A stretch of DNA of 7,114 bases, from positions 1-7,114 of the forward strand of contig JAEOUI010000560.1 in the NCBI GenBank assembly GCA_016839425.1, given 5' to 3'. Below are positions 4,503 to 7,114 of this stretch, one piece after another. The notes under the pieces are model-generated. The model saw only the letters and a list, made by a program, of their open reading frames with translations. It ran no database searches and had not been told where the DNA came from. This DNA comes from Promethearchaeota archaeon (GTDB lineage: Archaea > Asgardarchaeota > Lokiarchaeia > Sigynarchaeales > SOKP01). The stretch's first letter is position 1. Every line of letters begins with the position of its first letter. Position numbers and translations under genes: made by a program.

Positions 4503-6851
4503 GTGTCAAAGGAGCCTACTAAGGATGCGAAAAAATTCGAAGAAGATCTCAAACGACAAGAACTAAAAGAACGACGTATGCGGCTTCAGGAAAAACGTAA
4601 GAATGTCATTGAGGAAGCCGAAGCTGCAAAAGAAGCAAATGATTTCATAAATGCCAGTAAAAAATTCGAAGAAGCTGCTGCTTTGAGTAAACAGTTAGCC
4701 GAAAAAGATCGGATGAGAACATTCAGAGCAATGGCAGAACAAATGCAAGAAATGGAAATAAAGAAAAGAGAAGAATCAAAACTAACAAAAATTAGAGAAG
4801 AATTCCAGAGTCAAAGAAGTGCAAAATTAGCTCAAGCGGAACAACTAAAGTTAGAAGGACAGTTTAGAGAAGCTGCTAATGTTTATGAAGAATGCGCAAA
4901 AATAAGCTCAGAAATGAAAGAAGAAGAACGTTCTAAAGAGTTCCTTGCAATGGCAAAGGAAATACGTGATAAAGAATTTGAGCTTGTAAAAACTTGGAAG
5001 AAGGATAAGGAAAAGAGACTTAAAGAAGCTGAAAGAGCAAAGGTTCTTTCTCAAGCTGAAGCAGCAATTGATGACGATAATTATGGGGAGGCAGCCAATC
5101 TCTACACGAAAGCAGCAGAAATCTCTAAGATGCTAGAAGAAGAGGATAAAGCCAAAATTTTCATAAAGCGCGCGGAAGAAATTCTTGTTATTGAAAAAAA
5201 TCTAAAAAAACGATTAGCTGAAGAAAAAGAAAAGCGAAAGATGCAAGAAAAACGTTCTATTTTGGAAGCTGAAAGATCTGAAGCCATCACTAATGCTGAA
5301 AAAGCAATGGAAAAGGGGGACTTTAAAGCCGCTGCTAGATTTTATGAAATCGCAGGAGAAAACTCATCAGAACTGGCTGAAAAAGATATCGCTCAAGAGT
5401 TTAAAGCAACTGCTAAAAAAATCATTGAAACAATGGATGAATTAAAACGTGAATACGAAGAAAAAAAGAAACAAAAACCTAATCGAAAGAAACGAAAAAT
5501 GCTAATCGCAAAAGCTCAACAAGACATTGAAAATGATAATTACATTGCTGCCGCTAGGAAATTTAAATATGCGGCAATAATATCTGGTGAAATGGGTGAA
5601 GATGCCAAGGTAAAAGAACTTATAACTAAAGTAAAGGAAACTATGAAAAAGGAGAAGTCCCGGAAAGAAGAAGTTATTGATCGAGTTATGAGAGCTTTCA
5701 AGGCAATAATCACACTGAGGAGTATGGAATCTGATGTCGCAGTAGATCTTTTTGAATGGACAATCGATGGTCCTAAACAAGTAGTTATATATGTTTGGGA
5801 TATAGGCGCGATTAGCCTTCGTTTTGAAAAAGGGGGCGAACCAAAAATAATAACTGGGGAGATTTCCAAAAAAGATGTTGATGTACGTGTCGAAGGTACG
5901 GCAAAATCTATAATGAAAGTAGCTCAAGGAGAAATCTCATCAACTTGGGCTTGGATGACTGGACGATTGGTTGTATCGGGAAGTTCAAGTGATACAAAAC
6001 ATTTTTTAAATCTCATGGTCATACCTACTTTAGAAAAGGAAAAGGACCAATTGGATAAAACTAGTACAAGCTTAGGATTGGCTTTATTTTTATTCTCGAT
6101 CTTTTTTATATCATATTTGCCTACTGTCCCAGATTGGACTAATCCATTTTACTGGGAACCTTTGATTGATTCAATATCATGGGGAAATACGATAATAGAT
6201 TTTTTAACAGGTCTTACTCCCGGTGTACTTCTGCCATTCAATTGGATCCATCCTTGGATTTGGTCTAATATGTTACTGTTTCCAATTATATATATTATTG
6301 TCAGTAGTGCTCTAAATTATTTAACAATCAGGAGATATCGAATAAGTCAAGCTAAGGAAAAACTTCGAATTAAACGTCGAAGAGCAATGGATAGAGCTGA
6401 AGACTCATCAAAGAAAGGTAATCTTCGAGCTGCAATTAGATTATACGAAGAAGCTGTTATCTTAGCATTACGATCTGGTGAAGATGAAATAGCGAAAGAA
6501 CTATCAGCTAAAATTTCAGAAATCATTAAATTAATGCCTAAAGGCGGAAAAAAGAAAAAGGGTAAGAAACAAGCTGGTGGCGTTAAAAGAAAGAGAGGAG
6601 AAACAAAAGAAGAATACGAACAGAAGAGACAAGATGTAGCCGATGAAATGGCCAAAAATCAACAAAAATTAGATGAATTCGTACAAAAGGCAGAACAAGC
6701 TCTTGAAAGCCAAGATTTTGAAGCTGCCGCAAAATTATATGCTAAAGCCGCTGAAACAGCAAAAGAAATGGGAGATAAGGAAAAAGTTATACAATTCTCC
6801 GCTCAATCAGAAGAATTGATCAAAATAGCAAAGGATCTAGCTTCTAAATAA
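4503..6851 (+). CDS. Membrane-anchored SCP2-domain protein with seven MIT/TPR-like helical modules
   Basis: Of 782 aa, mostly charged helix, the N-terminal arm holds five helical modules (about 35-85, 106-160, 181-233, 259-313, 333-383). Each has the pattern A-x2-A...[DG]-x-[FY]-x2-AA-x2-[FY]-x2-AA and a third amphipathic helix ending near AExI, resembling three-helix MIT domains or TPR hairpins. An SCP2-like sterol/lipid-binding domain follows (about 392-512: VVIYVWDIGAISLRF, DVDVRVEGTAKSIMKVAQG, then the GRLVVSG strand). Two membrane helices (about 521-540 and 588-608) flank a Trp/Pro-rich loop, and two more modules follow (about 625-677 and 722-780), separated by a lysine-rich linker. Two helices put both arms on the same side, presumably cytosolic. 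No enzyme motif is seen; a lipid-binding, membrane-tethered scaffold is my inference. The start is GTG with GGAG 11 nt upstream; an in-frame stop at 4464-4466 limits any extension. Confidence 0.88.
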   Translation: MSKEPTKDAKKFEEDLKRQELKERRMRLQEKRKNVIEEAEAAKEANDFINASKKFEEAAALSKQLAEKDRMRTFRAMAEQMQEMEIKKREESKLTKIREEFQSQRSAKLAQAEQLKLEGQFREAANVYEECAKISSEMKEEERSKEFLAMAKEIRDKEFELVKTWKKDKEKRLKEAERAKVLSQAEAAIDDDNYGEAANLYTKAAEISKMLEEEDKAKIFIKRAEEILVIEKNLKKRLAEEKEKRKMQEKRSILEAERSEAITNAEKAMEKGDFKAAARFYEIAGENSSELAEKDIAQEFKATAKKIIETMDELKREYEEKKKQKPNRKKRKMLIAKAQQDIENDNYIAAARKFKYAAIISGEMGEDAKVKELITKVKETMKKEKSRKEEVIDRVMRAFKAIITLRSMESDVAVDLFEWTIDGPKQVVIYVWDIGAISLRFEKGGEPKIITGEISKKDVDVRVEGTAKSIMKVAQGEISSTWAWMTGRLVVSGSSSDTKHFLNLMVIPTLEKEKDQLDKTSTSLGLALFLFSIFFISYLPTVPDWTNPFYWEPLIDSISWGNTIIDFLTGLTPGVLLPFNWIHPWIWSNMLLFPIIYIIVSSALNYLTIRRYRISQAKEKLRIKRRRAMDRAEDSSKKGNLRAAIRLYEEAVILALRSGEDEIAKELSAKISEIIKLMPKGGKKKKGKKQAGGVKRKRGETKEEYEQKRQDVADEMAKNQQKLDEFVQKAEQALESQDFEAAAKLYAKAAETAKEMGDKEKVIQFSAQSEELIKIAKDLASK

Positions 6852-6855
6852 AGCA

Positions 6856-6894
6856 TTATTTCTATTATTTTTCTTTAATTTATTTTCTAATTTT
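6856..6894 (+). terminator. T-rich spacer after the SCP2-domain protein gene
   Basis: The 43-bp gap before the next gene is strongly T-rich on the coding strand, with several runs of three to five T residues, the form of an archaeal intrinsic terminator. No stem-loop is evident. It may terminate the 782-aa gene's transcript or only attenuate read-through into the HisA-like gene. Confidence 0.4.
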
Positions 6895-7114
6895 ATGTCA
6901 CCTTTTAGAGTTATTCCAGTTATAGATATTTTAAATTCTGTTGTAGTTCATACTAAAAAAGGTAAAAGAAATCATTATAAGCCTTTGAAATCGGAATTAT
7001 TTAGCAATAACAGACCTGAAGATATTATCTCAACATTATATGAAAAATTTTTGTTCGACGAGATTTATATTGCTGATTTGGATTCTATTCTTCAACAAAA
7101 TAACAATATTGAAA
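6895..7114 (+). CDS. HisA-related TIM-barrel protein (5' part, runs off right edge)
   Basis: Seventy-three codons are visible from the ATG at 6895 with no stop before the edge. The start matches the first beta-alpha units of the HisA/HisF superfamily: RVIPVIDI (residues 5-12) with Asp11 at the position of the HisA catalytic base, VVVHTKKGKRNHYKPLKS (16-33) as the G-x-R-x2-Y-x-PL-x-S loop, and IYIADLDSI (58-66) as the second strand. This fits the archaeal HisA-like group of uncertain role (related to ProFAR isomerase) better than a true HisA, because the glycine usually found in the D-L-x2-G-x-V turn is replaced (ILNSVVV). The reaction cannot be assigned from this fragment. No Shine-Dalgarno is seen; it lies 43 bp after the SCP2 protein gene on the same strand. 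Confidence 0.8.
   Translation, partial: MSPFRVIPVIDILNSVVVHTKKGKRNHYKPLKSELFSNNRPEDIISTLYEKFLFDEIYIADLDSILQQNNNIE

Noticed and set aside
5102..5927. Minus-strand frames of 62, 141 and 109 codons opposite the 782-aa gene
   Set aside because: Ser/Phe-rich translations are the expected antisense of Lys/Glu-rich helical coding sequence; there is no independent support.
6347..6655. A 102-codon minus-strand frame opposite the C-terminal modules
   Set aside because: It is a shadow of the lysine-rich coding strand and has no domain or start signal.
1..7114. tRNA, rRNA or a transposase gene
   Set aside because: I saw no cloverleaf-like or GC-rich structured stretch and no transposase or integrase motif in any frame.

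Overview
The window is AT-rich and looks like a piece of an archaeal chromosome, most plausibly from an Asgard-type archaeon (Lokiarchaeota-like). This rests on four things. There is a four-OB-fold, zinc-containing archaeal replication protein A. TATA-like boxes replace bacterial -35/-10 promoters, and several starts lack a Shine-Dalgarno. A HisA-like TIM-barrel gene of an archaeal type begins at the right edge. There is also a large membrane protein that joins MIT/TPR-like helical modules to an SCP2 lipid-binding domain. The lineage is an inference; no rRNA or other strong marker is present.

Layout. The left edge (2-262, +) holds the 3' end of an unrecognised gene. It is followed by a convergent intergenic region (263-534) carrying three exact copies of the 12-bp palindrome GATAGTACTATC, two of which form the ends of a longer imperfect inverted repeat. 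Three minus-strand genes then follow in transcription order from right to left: RPA (4255-2534), an eight-helix membrane protein that looks like a degenerate complex I NuoH/HyfC subunit (2482-1538), and a PfkB-family sugar or nucleoside kinase (1473-535). The gaps of 51 and 64 bp allow partial co-transcription, but each gene has its own TATA-like sequence just upstream, so independent and often leaderless transcripts are equally likely.

A very AT-rich divergent promoter region (4256-4502) separates RPA from the dominant plus-strand gene (4503-6851, 782 aa). Its product has five helical modules at about 73-residue spacing, an SCP2-like domain, two transmembrane helices bracketing a Trp/Pro-rich loop, and two further modules. 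Both arms are predicted to lie on the same, cytosolic, side. A T-rich spacer leads to the first 73 codons of a HisA-related gene (6895 to the window end).

The genes do not form an obvious single pathway. The most promising novelty is the 782-aa protein, a candidate membrane-anchored lipid-binding scaffold. Next come the orphan NuoH-like protein, which lacks the acidic signature residues, and the repeated palindrome element between convergent genes.
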